A stretch of DNA of 64,000 nucleotides from Hyperoodon ampullatus (Eukaryota > Chordata > Mammalia > Artiodactyla > Ziphiidae). The notes under the pieces are model-generated. The model made no database searches. It was not told where the DNA came from and saw only the letters and a program-made list of their open reading frames with translations. Numbering within the stretch: the stretch's first letter is position 1; each line of letters starts with the position of its first letter. Position numbers and translations under genes: made by a program. The stretch is taken from positions 26,498,588-26,562,587 of the forward strand of contig OX457070.1 in the NCBI GenBank assembly GCA_949752795.1. Reading direction: 5' to 3'. Shown in pieces: positions 23,752 to 34,844 of this stretch.

Positions 23752-24545
23752 CAAAAATACTACGTGGTGATTGTAATTTCACCCAGTTCAAACCCCTTCA
23801 ACTCCGTTGCAGTTTATTCCCTCCCCAACGCAACAGCCCTTCAAGTGATTGGAAACAGGTCCCGAGGACCAGAATCTGCTTTCCCACCGTCCCCAGGCCC
23901 CGCCAACGCCCGCGCACACACGCCACAGTTTCAGAGCCCTGCCAGCCGGGCTGGGCAGAGATCAGTGCCCCTCTTGGACCCCCAGCAGGGCTGCGCGCTC
24001 CCGCCTAATCCCTCTGCTTCTGATGTTTATAGCCTGAGGACACGTGGGCTTTCTCCCCACAGCACACCCGCTGGGGGACAGCGAGGCCTCTGCCCGCTTT
24101 GCCCCTGAACAGCAGCGAAGCCAGTGCGAGACAGGCCTGGGCACCCCACACACCCCTGAGCGCCCCCGGAACAGTGGCGGGAGAAGGGCTGCAGTAACCG
24201 CAGGGCTGAGACGGCGCCAGAGGGCCCGGGTGGGCGCGGAGTGGCCGCGGCTTGGGCGCTCAGCGCTCGGCCGGCTCCGGAGGGCGCCAGCGGCCTTCTG
24301 GCAACTGGCACCTCCTATGGGCTATGGGAGTGGGGTCGGGATAAGGTTTGATCCCAACCTCCCGGTGGGTCCTTAGTGTTTAATAAAAGTCCTGTGGCCT
24401 CTTCGAGGCTGCATATAGTCGGAGGGAAGACAGGCGTGACGGGGGCGCCGCAGGGGTAGCGGGAGAAGCTGGGGAAGGCTGGGGGCAAGGCCGGCCGCTC
24501 CGGCCCCCCCTCCAACCGGCCCCCGGGCGCAGCGAGGATCATTAC

Positions 24546-24730
24546 CTGCGTCTCGGAGAGGCTGAGGCTGCCGGCCAGCTGCTTCCGCTCGGCGCCCACC
24601 ACGTAGTGGTTCTTCTCGAAGGCACGCTCCAGTCGCAGAAGCTGCGAGGGCGAGAAGGCCGTGCGGATCCGCTTGGGCTTGCGCGCGAAGGGGCCGTGCA
24701 GAAGCAGCCCGTCCTGGGGCACGTCGCTCG
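24546..24730 (-). CDS. EMX1: EMX1 exon 2: linker and most of the homeodomain
   Basis: The 185-base exon joins exon 1 inside an Ala codon (g|cg) through acceptor gccgcag (24731 onward) and ends at the cag|gtaat donor (24545-24541). With exon 1 it supplies residues 139-200 of the 255-residue form. The linker Ala-Ser-Asp-Val-Pro-Gln-Asp leads to the homeodomain, which begins at residue 157 with Pro-Lys-Arg-Ile-Arg-Thr-Ala-Phe. Helices 1 and 2 are complete (Leu-Glu-Arg-Ala-Phe; Glu-Arg-Lys-Gln-Leu-Ala), and the exon stops after Glu-Thr-Gln at homeodomain position 44. No change from the human sequence is apparent. A 230-codon frame overlapping this exon in another phase is a shadow. Confidence 0.97.
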
Positions 24731-27699
24731 CTGCGGCCGCGTCGCCGACGGCAACACACGCAGATACAGACAGAGAGAAGGGCGCCGTGAGCCGCAGCCC
24801 GGTCAACGGGCCGCCCGCGGGAGCCGGCCAAGCTACCCATCGCACCGCGCTCTCGCACACGCCCCGGAGTGCTCCGATGCCCTCTCCAACCCTTGACACA
24901 CGCACTTCTCCTCTTTCTCTTTTGCCGCCCCTTCCGTAAGTCCACTCCCTTTCCCAACACCTCCCGGCTGAGGGGGCCTCGCGGAATCGCAGCGCTGCAG
25001 ATCACTGTTAGGCCAGGAAGTGGGCCCAGGCCTGGTGAGGCCCAAATCCACAGTGCCTGGAGCAACCTAAGAGGCCAAGGAGTGGGAAGCCCTTTTTGTT
25101 GGCTTGCCCCGTCATGTCTCCCTCAAAGTGGACCAAGAGCAGAGACGGGGCTGTGTGTCAGGAGAGTGGTAAGGGGAACAGCCAGGTTGTTAGGCATTCC
25201 CCTACCAAATACAGATTCAAGAACTAGAGGGTATCCCAGGAACTCTCCCTTCACACCTGCTTAAACCAGCCTTGCAACTAAATGCTCAGGCTACTAGCCC
25301 ATAGAAAATTCCTTCCAACAAGCCAAGGCTCTGCCTTGCAAGTGGTAAAAATAGGCTAGGGGCTAAGTCAACATCCAGGCAGCACCTGGAGGTCTAAAGT
25401 TAGGTTTCTTCTTCCCGGCTTTCCCATCTCTCTCCCCTCAGGCCTTCAGGTAAAATCCTCTTCCCACAGGAGACTTACTGCTCTCTGGTGGAAAAAGGCC
25501 TTGCTTCATCCCTGAATAATCCCCTGCTGAAGAAACATGTGTATAAATATCTAGACGTCATTTTTCTCTCTAATATATATAGCTATAGATATATTGGTTT
25601 CTGCATGGGCGTGTGTAAATACATGCTCCAGCCTCCCTACTGTCTTCTTCTCCTTTCTACCATACAGGATTTTCAAAGAGTGCAACTGTCCCTTGGATAA
25701 TGTTGGCCATCATGGGGACTCAGCTCGTACATGCAGGAGGAGGGGCTGACATTGGGCTGGATGGGGCTGAGGTGGTGGGGTCAGGAACTACAAAAGTGAA
25801 ACTAGCTTCCACCCACAGCCCCAGTCTCAGTGAACCCCCCACTAGGCCTTCACACCACCTCTGGCTTGGTTGCACATGCCAACAAGACTGGAAACAGGCC
25901 CTGACATCATCCACGGAGCCTCATGCAATGGCACATAACAGTACCCTGACCCACCAACAATGCAGAGTACTAGATGAAATGTTTTGACAGTTAGTTGTTG
26001 AGATTGACTGATCCAATTAATTTCTTCAGAAACGGCCACTGGTTTGACTCAATTTGATTTGTTGTTTCATTTTTTAAGACAATTGTTTGGATAATTCGGT
26101 TGAGATCTCCCATCTCTGGAAATATCTCTGTAAGTGAAGCAAGGGCACATAATTGAGATACTATGGCTAAAACTCTCCAGGTAACTGTTCATATCCCTCT
26201 GCTGGTAGAAACTGCCTGACATGACTTTCTCCACGTCCATGGGCTTTGGACACCTATACAGGCAAACTTTATTGTTGGGATTTGCTGTGGAACAGCATTG
26301 CCTAGGAATGAGGGGCTAGTGCCTGGGGGGAGACAGAGTTGCCTGAGAGGGAGAAGCCACTAACTTCCAATCATCTTATCCATTTCAAGTGGCTGGATCT
26401 GTGCTGCTGTAAAAGTGAGTGGGATCACATCATAGGAAGATGGAGGGAGGGAACCCTGCCCATTGGGCCCTTCAAGGTGGGGGCAGATCCAGGGCTCTCA
26501 GGCCTGACAGAAGGAAGAGAAGTTTAGCTTGTGGTGGTGGAGGGGACAGATGATCAGGGGAGGTGGTCTGGCAGAGAGGGGTAAGAGGGAGAGAAAGGAG
26601 AAGAATGATCCAGTTGGGAATAAGAAGGATTAAGGCCTCAAGTGAGGGCCAGTGTGATAGGCCGGAGATAGGTGAGAGAGGTGGGTGGGAAGCAAACACT
26701 TCTTCCTGATGTTAAAATAAATTGCCTCAAAAAAACAACAGCATTCTGAGCTCAAGTCAAATACCAACAGTGGTTTCCTCTGGACAAATGAGCTGAAGAG
26801 GGAGAGAAAGCCCACCCCTGTGATCGCAGGGTTTGGCCTCAGCAGCTTGACTGGCCCAGATTGGTCAGAAGTGAAGTGGCAGCGTGGAGAGACCGGGGAG
26901 TTGTGAGTGAATGGGATGCAGAAGTGTGAAGAGTAGTGTGGGGCTGAGAAAGCAGGACTGCAGCCTGCCTCAGTGTGTGTGATTTGATGGCTATTTTGTA
27001 ATTTCGTGGTGTGTGTTGGTCACTTGTGTGGTAGAGTTCTCTATGTTTGTCTTTATAAACCCAAAGTGGAGGATGGAAGCAACAAGCGCCTCCTGACATA
27101 CACGTCTCTTTGCTTCAAGTCAGGCTATTTTAGGGGAAAGGTGGGTTGCTTGAGGTCTCCCTCAACTGGAGAGAGAACAGGCCCAATTCATTGTAATGCC
27201 CTGAAGGGACAGATAGCATGTATCCTGTAGTCTGTGTTGCATGTGCAGAAACACAGGGGTCCTTCTGACCCAACCAAGAAGAAGCAGAGGCCAGAAAAAA
27301 GTATTCAAGATGTTGATTAGTGATGACAGATTTGATTTCAAAAGAATCAGGGCTCTTTCCTGTAAGGAAGAGTATGTTTAGTACAAAACTGAGAAACTCA
27401 CCAATAGCTGCATGTTTGTGTAAGAACTAGGGTGGTGCCTATGAGCCTGGGCCACTCTCACTCTGACCTATGGAGAGGGGGCCTCAAACGTCCCTACCAA
27501 GGCTTCAGTTTCCCTTAATTGGATCACAAGGGCAGAACAAGCTTGGGACTGGGTTGCGGTGTGGCCTGTTTAGATGCAGTAATTCTGGGCTCTTGAGAGT
27601 GGGCTGTCAGTTTCAGACAAGGACAGGTGGAAAAGTGTAAAGGGGCTGGCTTAGTCTTCCCTGGAGCTAGTAACTGTACCCCACCCGCCCCGTTTTCCT

Positions 27700-29040
27700 C
27701 CAGCCTTCTCTGCGGGCCCCTTTAAGGCACTGGCTGGGACCTAGCAACGGAGGTTCCCAGGAGTGAGGCGGCAGGAGGTGGGAGCTAGGGATTCGAAGGT
27801 CCGGGGCGCGAGCTGCAGTCCCTCCTGGAGAGGCCGAGGCAGACTGGGGGCTCTGGGCCGGATGGCGGGGCGGAGGGGCCTGGGGCTACGAGACGGAGAG
27901 GCCCGCCCGGCAACGGAGATAACCTCTTTCCCCCTCCTCCGGCCGGAACAAAGGCGCCCTTTGAAGCACCGGCCCATTACCACCACCAGTCCCAGAGGGC
28001 CTGGTCTCCCACGGCCCCCTCCCGACGCTGCTCCTCGGCCTGGAAAGTTCCTGCTGTCCGGGGGAAATAGCACCGAAGTGCGGCTAACTCGTCGTCTCCG
28101 CCAGCTCCTCCCCTTCAGGCCTCGAAAGCCGCCCCCGTCTTCGGCGTCCCGCCGCCTGGTCCCGACCATCCCGCGCTGGCTTTTTCTCTCCCACCGCCTC
28201 GCTCAGCGAAGAAGCCGGTTCCCTGCGCTCCGGGACCGCGCTGCTGGAGAGCGCTGCGCACAGAGCGCAGACGTGTTCCTTTTCGTTCGTGTAGGGTTTC
28301 GCTTCTTGCATTAAAACGGGGCTGAAATGAGCATCGCAGAGACCCGGTTCTCTAGAAAACGCGGCGCCGGAGGGCCTGAAATGGCTCGGCTCGTAGCCCC
28401 GAGGGCCCGCGGGATCGCAAGACTCAAGGGCGCCCGGGCCGCAGGGGTCTGCCCCGACGATGACCGGCCCTGAAGCCAAAACTTCTTAGGATTCGAAAAG
28501 TCCTTCAGTGCCCAACGGATTCCGTGTTCAACAATGCGACCACATTTGGCTCCATCTCCGCGTCCAGACACAGTTCTTGGGAGAAAAATGCAACCGTTTT
28601 TGCAACTCGACAACGTGCCCGCCGGGACTGACGGCTCAGGGAGAGGCGGCAAATTCCGAGAGGGTTTTGCGGAGGATTTATTCGGCCTCGCCTAACTGAG
28701 GATGCTCAGAGCTGGAGCTGGATCTCTCGCAAGGCGCCCCCGGCCCTCGCACCCTAAGCCCGCGCGGGCGAGGCCAGAGGCGGGAAAGGTAGCGCGGAGG
28801 GCGTGGAGCGCCGGGTCCAAAGCCGAGGGCGTCGCCGGGAGGCCATCTCCGAGTGAGCAAAGACCACAGGTGTCAGGACCCGCTCTGCCCTCTTCTCCGA
28901 GCCCCTGTCTCTCTTCTAGCCTCTTAACCGCTGGTCCCTCCGCCACCCGGGCCCGAAGATTCACAAACAGCCGCGACTCTCAAATTGCCCCGCGGTCGCG
29001 AGGTTTAGAGACCCAGGCCGGGGACCCAGTCCATGGAGGA
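27700..29040. promoter_or_regulatory. Intragenic CpG-rich block in EMX1 intron 1
   Basis: Dense CG dinucleotides across about 1.3 kb separate this block from the promoter island at 30-32.8 kb. It may be an alternative promoter, an antisense promoter or part of a Polycomb-type CpG domain. No start site is identifiable from sequence. Confidence 0.4.
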
Positions 29041-29580
29041 CCGAGGTGGTTTGCTCAATTTTAAATAACACTTCATTTTACCAGTAAACATATATTTTAA
29101 TTGACAGGTTTCTTTCCCATAGCGGCTGACACCATAGCCTTCCCCCCACCAAATGATTTGGGCAAATCTTTGAAATCCCCAGGGCAGACAAAACTGCCCA
29201 CAAAGATTCTTGCTCAAATAATTACATTATCTTATTTTGTGGGATCTGTTAGGTCAGTATCCTTTGACCAGATGGGACTGAGAAAATTGTCTGACAAATC
29301 GGGGCCGGGGAAAGCGGCTTTCCGTGAAAACAGTTAAGCAGCTATAGCGAAAGCTTCAAGAGATCATTTTTCTTCTGTTATCTAGATAATTGTACCCAAT
29401 ATCCAGTTTATTTTGACTGTGTACACCCAGTTTACCCTCGGATTAGCTCCAGGAGCCAAAGCTCTAGCCACATCCTTTTCATTTGTTTTGCTAAAATCAG
29501 GGTTACCTAGCTCTGAGTCATGGAACCTCATAAGACTGAGGTCCGGTCTACACTAACAAAATAAAACCGGAAACTAAACC
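29040..29580. promoter_or_regulatory. AT-rich island near EMX1 exon 1, candidate enhancer
   Basis: The sequence switches abruptly from CpG-rich to AT-rich, holds homeodomain-like words (ttttaattgac near 29095; aataattac near 29218), and shows no repeat signature. The position 1-2 kb inside intron 1 is typical for developmental enhancers. Function is inferred. Confidence 0.35.
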
Positions 29581-29721
29581 AATTACTGCACAAATTAAGG
29601 ACACTCCAAAAAAAATAAGAAGAAGAAGAAGAAAGAAAAGAAAAACTCCAACAAATTCAAAGAAGAAAACGAACTCCAACTAATGGAACTCTTTCTTTTG
29701 GGAAAGTCAGATCATTGAAAC

Positions 29722-29722
<1 letters not shown>

Positions 29723-29787
<65 letters not shown>
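29723..29787 (+). repeat. Compound microsatellite (TG)11(AG)21
   Basis: Perfect TG run at 29723-29744 joins directly to a perfect AG run at 29745-29787. It is uninterrupted and so likely polymorphic. Confidence 0.95.
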
Positions 29788-29791
<4 letters not shown>

Positions 29792-30591
29792 GACCAGTGG
29801 GGGATCTTCTTTAGCAAACCCACTGCCCAGTGCAGACTAGGGGGCTCGGACTGTCTAAGACCTTAAAAGCCCTCTGCCCCCGCCCCCTGCCTGGGAGGAC
29901 TGCTGTTGGTCCCCCAGCAGCCGGTGGGTTCCCGGAGTCGGCGAGCGGCGGAGGAAGCCAGTTTGCCATTTCAAACCTTCCCACCCTAGGTCCGAAAAGC
30001 ACGTGTGACTTGGAGAAGTCGGGTCGAGGTTGCTGACAAACATCCCAAGACAGCAGAGCACTCACCACTGAACATTAACTCTCCAGTTTGCCCTCCCCTC
30101 TGCCCCTTCTTCCCACAGACCCGGGGCACGCAGGTGGACTTTCCCCTGCCTCCAAGCGCCGGCGAAGGCTGATCCCTGGGAGTTGGTGGTGGAAATGCGA
30201 GCGAAGTATGGTCCCAGGTCCAGCTGGGTCGCAGGCAGGGCGGCGGGCGCTGCGCTCTCTGGGATGGGACTGGCTCAGCCAGGAGAGATTAAGGCAGGCC
30301 GCAGAGAGGACCAGGAGAGGCTCCAAGGATGAGCCCGGGCTTGACGTCCGGACCGGCATCGTTCCTGGGAGAGCCTAGAGGTCCCAACCTGGTTCTCTGG
30401 GAGGGAACCCAACGCGGCAGAAGCGCGGATGGATCTGGCGTGGCTCGTCCCTGCTTAAGAATCGGCCTTTGCAGACCCGCAGCCTCATCGGCAACAACTT
30501 CTGAACGGCCCCGCACGCCCCCGAGCCTCCCCGCGCCACCTCAGCACGGGCGCCGGCCGGCCGCCGAGGCGGGCACAACGTGGGCACTCAC

Positions 30592-31006
30592 CCTGAAAGC
30601 GGTGGCCGAAGAAGCGGTTTCGCAGCACCCAGGGATAGAAGTGCAGAGGGTCCCGGTGCTGGGCGCCGAAGAAGGAGTGCGGGGGCTGCAGCGGGGAGGC
30701 GCCCAGCTGGTGCGCCGGGTGCACGGTCAGCGCAGGGTGGTTCATGGCCTCGGGGAACACGAGCTCGGGACCGCCGTAGAGCGAGCGGCCGGCGCCCGCG
30801 GCGGCGGGGAAGCCGCTCACGAAGGCCGCTTCGGCCGCGCCGGGGTGAGGGTAATTGAGCGCCGTGGGCCGGAGCGGCTCCTCCGAGGCGGCCGCCGCCA
30901 GGGGATGGGAGCCGGCACCCCCTCCGCCAGTGCCCCCGCCGGTGCCGCCGTCCTTGGCCACCAAAGACTCGATGGTAAAGCCGCGCTTGGCTGTGGGCTG
31001 GAACAT
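30592..31006 (-). CDS. EMX1: EMX1 exon 1: N-terminal region
   Basis: The exon encodes 138 residues plus one base, starting Met-Phe-Gln-Pro-Thr-Ala-Lys-Arg. Visible features: an eh1-like repression motif (Phe-Thr-Ile-Glu-Ser-Leu-Val, residues 10-16), a Gly/Thr-rich run near 20-30, an Ala run near 70, and a hexapeptide-like His-Phe-Tyr-Pro-Trp-Val at 122-127. The ATG at 31006-31004 has a strong context (A at -3). An in-frame upstream ATG at 31105 would add 33 residues, matching the longer human entry (290 residues), but its context is weak (T at -3). Spliced product: 255 residues here against 257 in human, with two fewer residues in the Ala run. Exon 1 lies in a large CpG island. EMX1 patterns dorsal forebrain and cortical projection neurons. 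Confidence 0.96.
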
Positions 31007-31105
31007 GGTCGCGGCCGCCAGAGCCGAGCGAGGCAGCCGGGCGCTGGGGAGCGCTCCGCGTCCTGGCGCCGCCGCCGTGCGGGGTGTGCACCCAGCCAGG
31101 CACAT
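31007..31105 (-). CDS. EMX1: EMX1 N-terminal extension from upstream in-frame ATG
   Basis: Thirty-three in-frame codons precede the main EMX1 start and begin Met-Cys-Leu-Ala-Gly-Cys-Thr-Pro. The same extension is present, at similar length, in the long human form as I recall it. The start context is poor and the segment is Ala/Arg/Pro-rich. The open frame continues further upstream to 31618 without a stop. Translation of this part is uncertain. Confidence 0.45.
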
Positions 31106-32800
31106 GCACACACACCAGCACCCCTCACCTCCCCCGCCCGCCCGCCCGCGCTCAGCCCCTGCCCACGAGCCAGGCGCGGAGCGGCGAGGGGTGTGCGAGC
31201 CAGTGAACGGAGAGTCGGGCCACGGCGCGCAGCTAGGCTCGCCGGCCTCTGCGGCCGAGCGGGCAGCTCCCGGCGCCGGCACTGGCGCGGGCTCCGTGCG
31301 ATGCTGCGAGCTGCCTCTACGGCCTGGGGGCTGAGCCCGGCCCCCTCCCTCCCGAGTCCAGCCAGGACCGACCCCCGCCCCCGGTCCTCCCAGCACTGTC
31401 CAGCCCTGGCTCGGCCACCGCGATGCGAGGCGAGAGTTAGCGGGCACCTGCCCCGAGCCCGCCCATTGGCCGCGGCTCACCTGCCCCAAGGTGGGGGGCG
31501 GGGCGGGGCGGGGCGAGGGACAGCGGGTGGGGACGGAGCAAGCAGTCGGAGGCAAAAACCGGACTGGAGCTTGTGCGGGGCGATCTAGGCCTCCTCCCCA
31601 TCTCGCGTCTTCTCGCATCTCCGCCCTTTAGCAGAGTCTGGCTGCCGCCGCAACCGTCTCAACCCACGCGGGAGCCGAAGGTGGCGTATAAGGGGCCTGG
31701 GGCTTGGGAGAAACTCCAACCCCAGTCCCCAGTGTGTAAATCAGTTGAACCCTCTCCAGTTCGTCCCGGGATGTCGTTTCAGTTCTCAGATAACTTGGAT
31801 CCGAGTGGAATGTGGGTGTTTGGAGTCCAACAAATAGGTTCTCCCGAGAACCAGCTCCCCTGGCCTCCAGGACCCTCGGGATCGCCCACCATCCGTCTCC
31901 TGGGCCGCAGTCTGAAGCCTCGGCCTTGGTCGTGAGGTTTCGCGTTTTCTGGGTGTTATGGGTGACAGCTCCGGAAAGGGGTCGCGCAATTCTTTTCACA
32001 GGGTCCCCCCCCGGGCCGGGGACAGCGCTGGAGGAGCTAGCGGAGCGGTCCCCCTGCAGTCATCAAGCTGCAGTTCTCAGGGCTTGGAAGGAGCTCCTTG
32101 GCCCAGCCACAGACACCGCGGTCGGCTCGCACGGGGACGCAGGGCGATCTGCTTTCCTCCTCTTCTCTGGTCGTGGGGCTCAGGTGCAGGTGGGCCAGGC
32201 CAGGCCGGGGCCTTGAAGACAGTCTTAAATTGGAGGTGGCCGAGCAGTCTAAAGCCATCCCCAAGAAGACATACCGGCCGTCCCGGGAACATAGCGGCCA
32301 CCTGGCCTCCACGGACCCCCACCTTCTCCCCGCGCCCGCGGAGCAGCGGACTACTCCAGCCAGTTTCCATTTCGTGCACTAATTCCCCGGGGATAAGAGG
32401 GCAGTTGGGAAGGAGAATCAATACTCAGAAAACTTTTTCATCCGGGCCTTCCAGGCCGCAGGAAAACACCGCATCCAGGCCTAGGAGGGCGTTAGGCGGT
32501 GATAGTGAGGCCGGGACCCGGACCCTGACAGCGCACTACGAGAAGGGGACTGCGGGCCGATCCGCTTCCTCGCTGCTGCCCGTGTCAGTCAGAGCGGCCT
32601 GGCCGCGGCCTGGGTGCGCGGATCCGGGCCGGGCCTCCCGGCGCCCCGAGGCCAGGAGGTCCTCGTTCCGCGAGACTCTACAAGAACTCCAGGCCGGGTC
32701 TTGGGAGTGGCCCGCCTGAGCGCCCGGAGCCCCGGCCCAGGAGAGCGCTCCGGGCGCCCTTGTTGCCACAAAGCGGGTTAAAGTCTATTTTCCACTCGAC
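31106..32800 (-). promoter_or_regulatory. EMX1: EMX1 promoter and upstream CpG island
   Basis: GC-rich, CpG-dense sequence lies upstream of the EMX1 start. It contains a CCAAT box on the gene strand (complement of 31465-31469), a cluster of GC boxes at 31492-31516 (repeated ggggcggggc words), and CACCTG E-boxes near 31446. No TATA box is convincing. This is the expected architecture of a TATA-less developmental CpG-island promoter. The exact start site cannot be read from sequence. Confidence 0.7.
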
Positions 32801-34640
32801 TGCTCCGAAAAGCCCCCGCGCCGAAACCATTCCGGCCCCCTTGGGCTAGGTGGGGAGGGGACAGCGAGGGGGTGGGGGTGAGACTGCCGCACCCTGCAGC
32901 CGTTCGCGACCTGAGCAGACCCGGGCCGAGCACCTCGGAGGCGCCCCAGAAACGCCTGAGGACGGAATCTTTAAGGAATTCGTGGCGAGAGCCTGTGTCT
33001 CTTTTGCTGGCCTCTCCGGATCTCTCTGGCTCACTGTGCTGGTCTCTCCCTCTCTCCCGTTCCTGTCTCAGGCTCTCTGTCACTTTACCCCTTTCCTGCC
33101 TCCCAACCGTCACCACCCTTTCCCTCTATTTCTCCCTCCTCTCCCTTTGCCCCATCCTCAGTCCTAGATAAGGAGAAGCTCCCCAGAGTAGGGACAGGGA
33201 CCTAACCAGGCCATATCGCTGGGGTGGCGAGGGTGCGGAGCTGGGCAAAGACATAGAGCGAGATTTTCGTTCTATATGGAAGGAGACAACAGGGATTTTG
33301 TTGGAGAAAGGTCCCCACAGGGGCGCGGGTTTAGTTGGATAAGCATTGCCTGGGCCTGTGCTCTGGTGGCGACAGACCGAGTGCTTGGGCCTGTGACCGA
33401 GAAGACAGGAGCCGGATCTAGTTAAACTCGGCCCCAGGGCCTTGTGCCCCTAGCAGGAGGTGAACCCCACCTCTCTAGCTGCTGGCCCCCACCTCCTACC
33501 CCACCTCGAGGCTGGACATTGACTCACTAAATTGGGCAGGTAGAGGAGCTTGGAATCTCCTGGGCCATTTCTAGACATATGTACACTGCACATCTACTTT
33601 CATCGTCTGGCTCTGGGTATACAACTCCCTATGTAAATCCATGGACCTTTATAATAACAACTCCTTTCCTTGTTGTGGTGCTTTCCAAATACTTTGACGT
33701 CAGCTGTCTGTCGTTAACCCTGTTTACAGATGAAGAAACAGACTGCACAGGACCAAAGACTGAAGCTGGTCATGGTCTGGGTTGAGGTGGGACAGCTCAA
33801 TGGTCCTGCCCTGGCTCAGGTTCCGCCCCCATTCTACCCCCAAGCCCACCACTGCAGCGTACTCTCACAGGATTAGTGATGGGGTACCCCGGTGCCCTGG
33901 GTGACGGGAGTTCTACTGCCATTTTTCCTCTCCTTACCCTCTCCCAACGCCCCTTTCTCTCACGTTCCTTTCCTGTAATTCCATAATGTCTCTCCTCCCC
34001 TTCCCTTCCTCTGCAGATATTCATCCTTTACCTGATTTCCTCTATTTCTGCTCCTCTTAGGGCCTCTTTCCCCGTTGTCCCTCCCCTTGCAGTAGGTTAA
34101 GAGAAGAATCTGTCAGCCTCAGGAGGTCTCTAAGTCTCCCACTGTGTTCTGGATCTAGCCTCAATGACCCCCACCACACCCCAATCTTTTCTTTTGCCAG
34201 ATCCCCTGCTCAGTCCCTGCCAAGCTCTCAGACGTTTCCCATTTCGATCTCTCCCCCAAGCAGCTGACCGTGTACATGCCTCCTCTCCTCACCAGGGGAC
34301 AGCCGCCCATCTTAACCAAACACCTGCGGCCCCTCCCCCACCTCTGTTCCCCAGCCCTTCCTCTCCACCTCCCTGTCCTCCCTTTCAGGCTGCTGAGTTC
34401 CGCCGGAGCCCCCAGGTTGATCGTGCCTCCCTCATGCTGGAGCGCCCTGAAGTCCCACACATCTGCAGGCTGCTTACCTTTCACTCTGCATCTGCCTGAA
34501 GCCCAGCCCCTTCCCTGGGTTCCCATCTCCCCAAAGCCAGCACTTTGGCCCTCTGCAGAGGAGCCTGATGCTTACTCAGAGAATAAGACCTGGACCATCT
34601 GTCCTGGTTCTAGCCCCACATCAACTTTTCTCCTCCCTCC
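32801..34640. other. Intergenic unique sequence upstream of EMX1
   Basis: No gene or clear repeat is seen. The stretch at 33000-33170 is CT-rich. GC content falls with distance from the EMX1 island. Confidence 0.6.
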
Positions 34641-34649
34641 ATCTCTGGA

Positions 34650-34840
34650 ATAGCCTGAGCTCAAATCCTGACTCATCCATTTACTAGGGGTGAGACCTGG
34701 GGCCAACAGTCTTGCCTCAGCTTGCACATTTGTGAAATGGCAAGCCTTGTATGGGACCTCTCTGGGGATTAAATGAGATCTAAGTTTGTGATGTGCAGGA
34801 CCAGTGCCTGACTCCAGAGAGGCACTCAGTAAATATTACA
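34650..34840 (+). repeat. MIR SINE
   Basis: Nearly full MIR order is visible: 'ctcaaatcctgactcatcca', 'cttgcctcagcttgcacat', 'tgaaatggcaag', 'ggattaaatgagatctaag' and 'ggcactcagtaaat'. Confidence 0.85.
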
Positions 34841-34844
34841 CTCT

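Larger units (their letters stand above)
15682..24545 (-). other. EMX1: EMX1 intron 2
   Basis: This 8.9 kb intron lies between homeodomain codons 44 and 45. It contains a CHR SINE at 16008-16222, a GC-rich unique stretch to 20.3 kb, a 21-bp palindrome at 20394, a CA run at 20677, a MER5-like relic at 21335-21475, GATA-rich AT sequence at 21.6-22.1 kb, a MIR at 22320-22445, an AT-rich island at 22540-23080, and CpG-rich sequence from 23.1 kb up to exon 2. I see no additional exon. Confidence 0.85.
24731..30591 (-). other. EMX1: EMX1 intron 1
   Basis: This 5.9 kb intron starts with a consensus donor (g|gtgagtg) next to exon 1. It contains a TG/AG microsatellite at 29723-29787, an AT-rich island at 29040-29580, an intragenic CpG-rich block at 27700-29040, and quieter unique sequence from 25 to 27.6 kb with a homeodomain-like site at 26014-26023 (caattaattt). 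I recognise no transposon and no further exon. The open frame at 27763-28314 on the + strand is compositional. Confidence 0.85.

Noticed and set aside
24373..25065. 230-codon - strand frame over EMX1 exon 2
   Set aside because: Different phase from the homeodomain frame; a shadow of the real exon.
27763..28314. 183-codon + strand frame in EMX1 intron 1
   Set aside because: Lies in a CpG-rich block, low-stop composition, no domain recognised.
30329..31588. 419-codon + strand open frame across EMX1 exon 1 and promoter
   Set aside because: It is antisense to a proven exon in very GC-rich DNA where stops are rare, is Arg/Ala/Gly/Pro-rich and has no recognisable domain.
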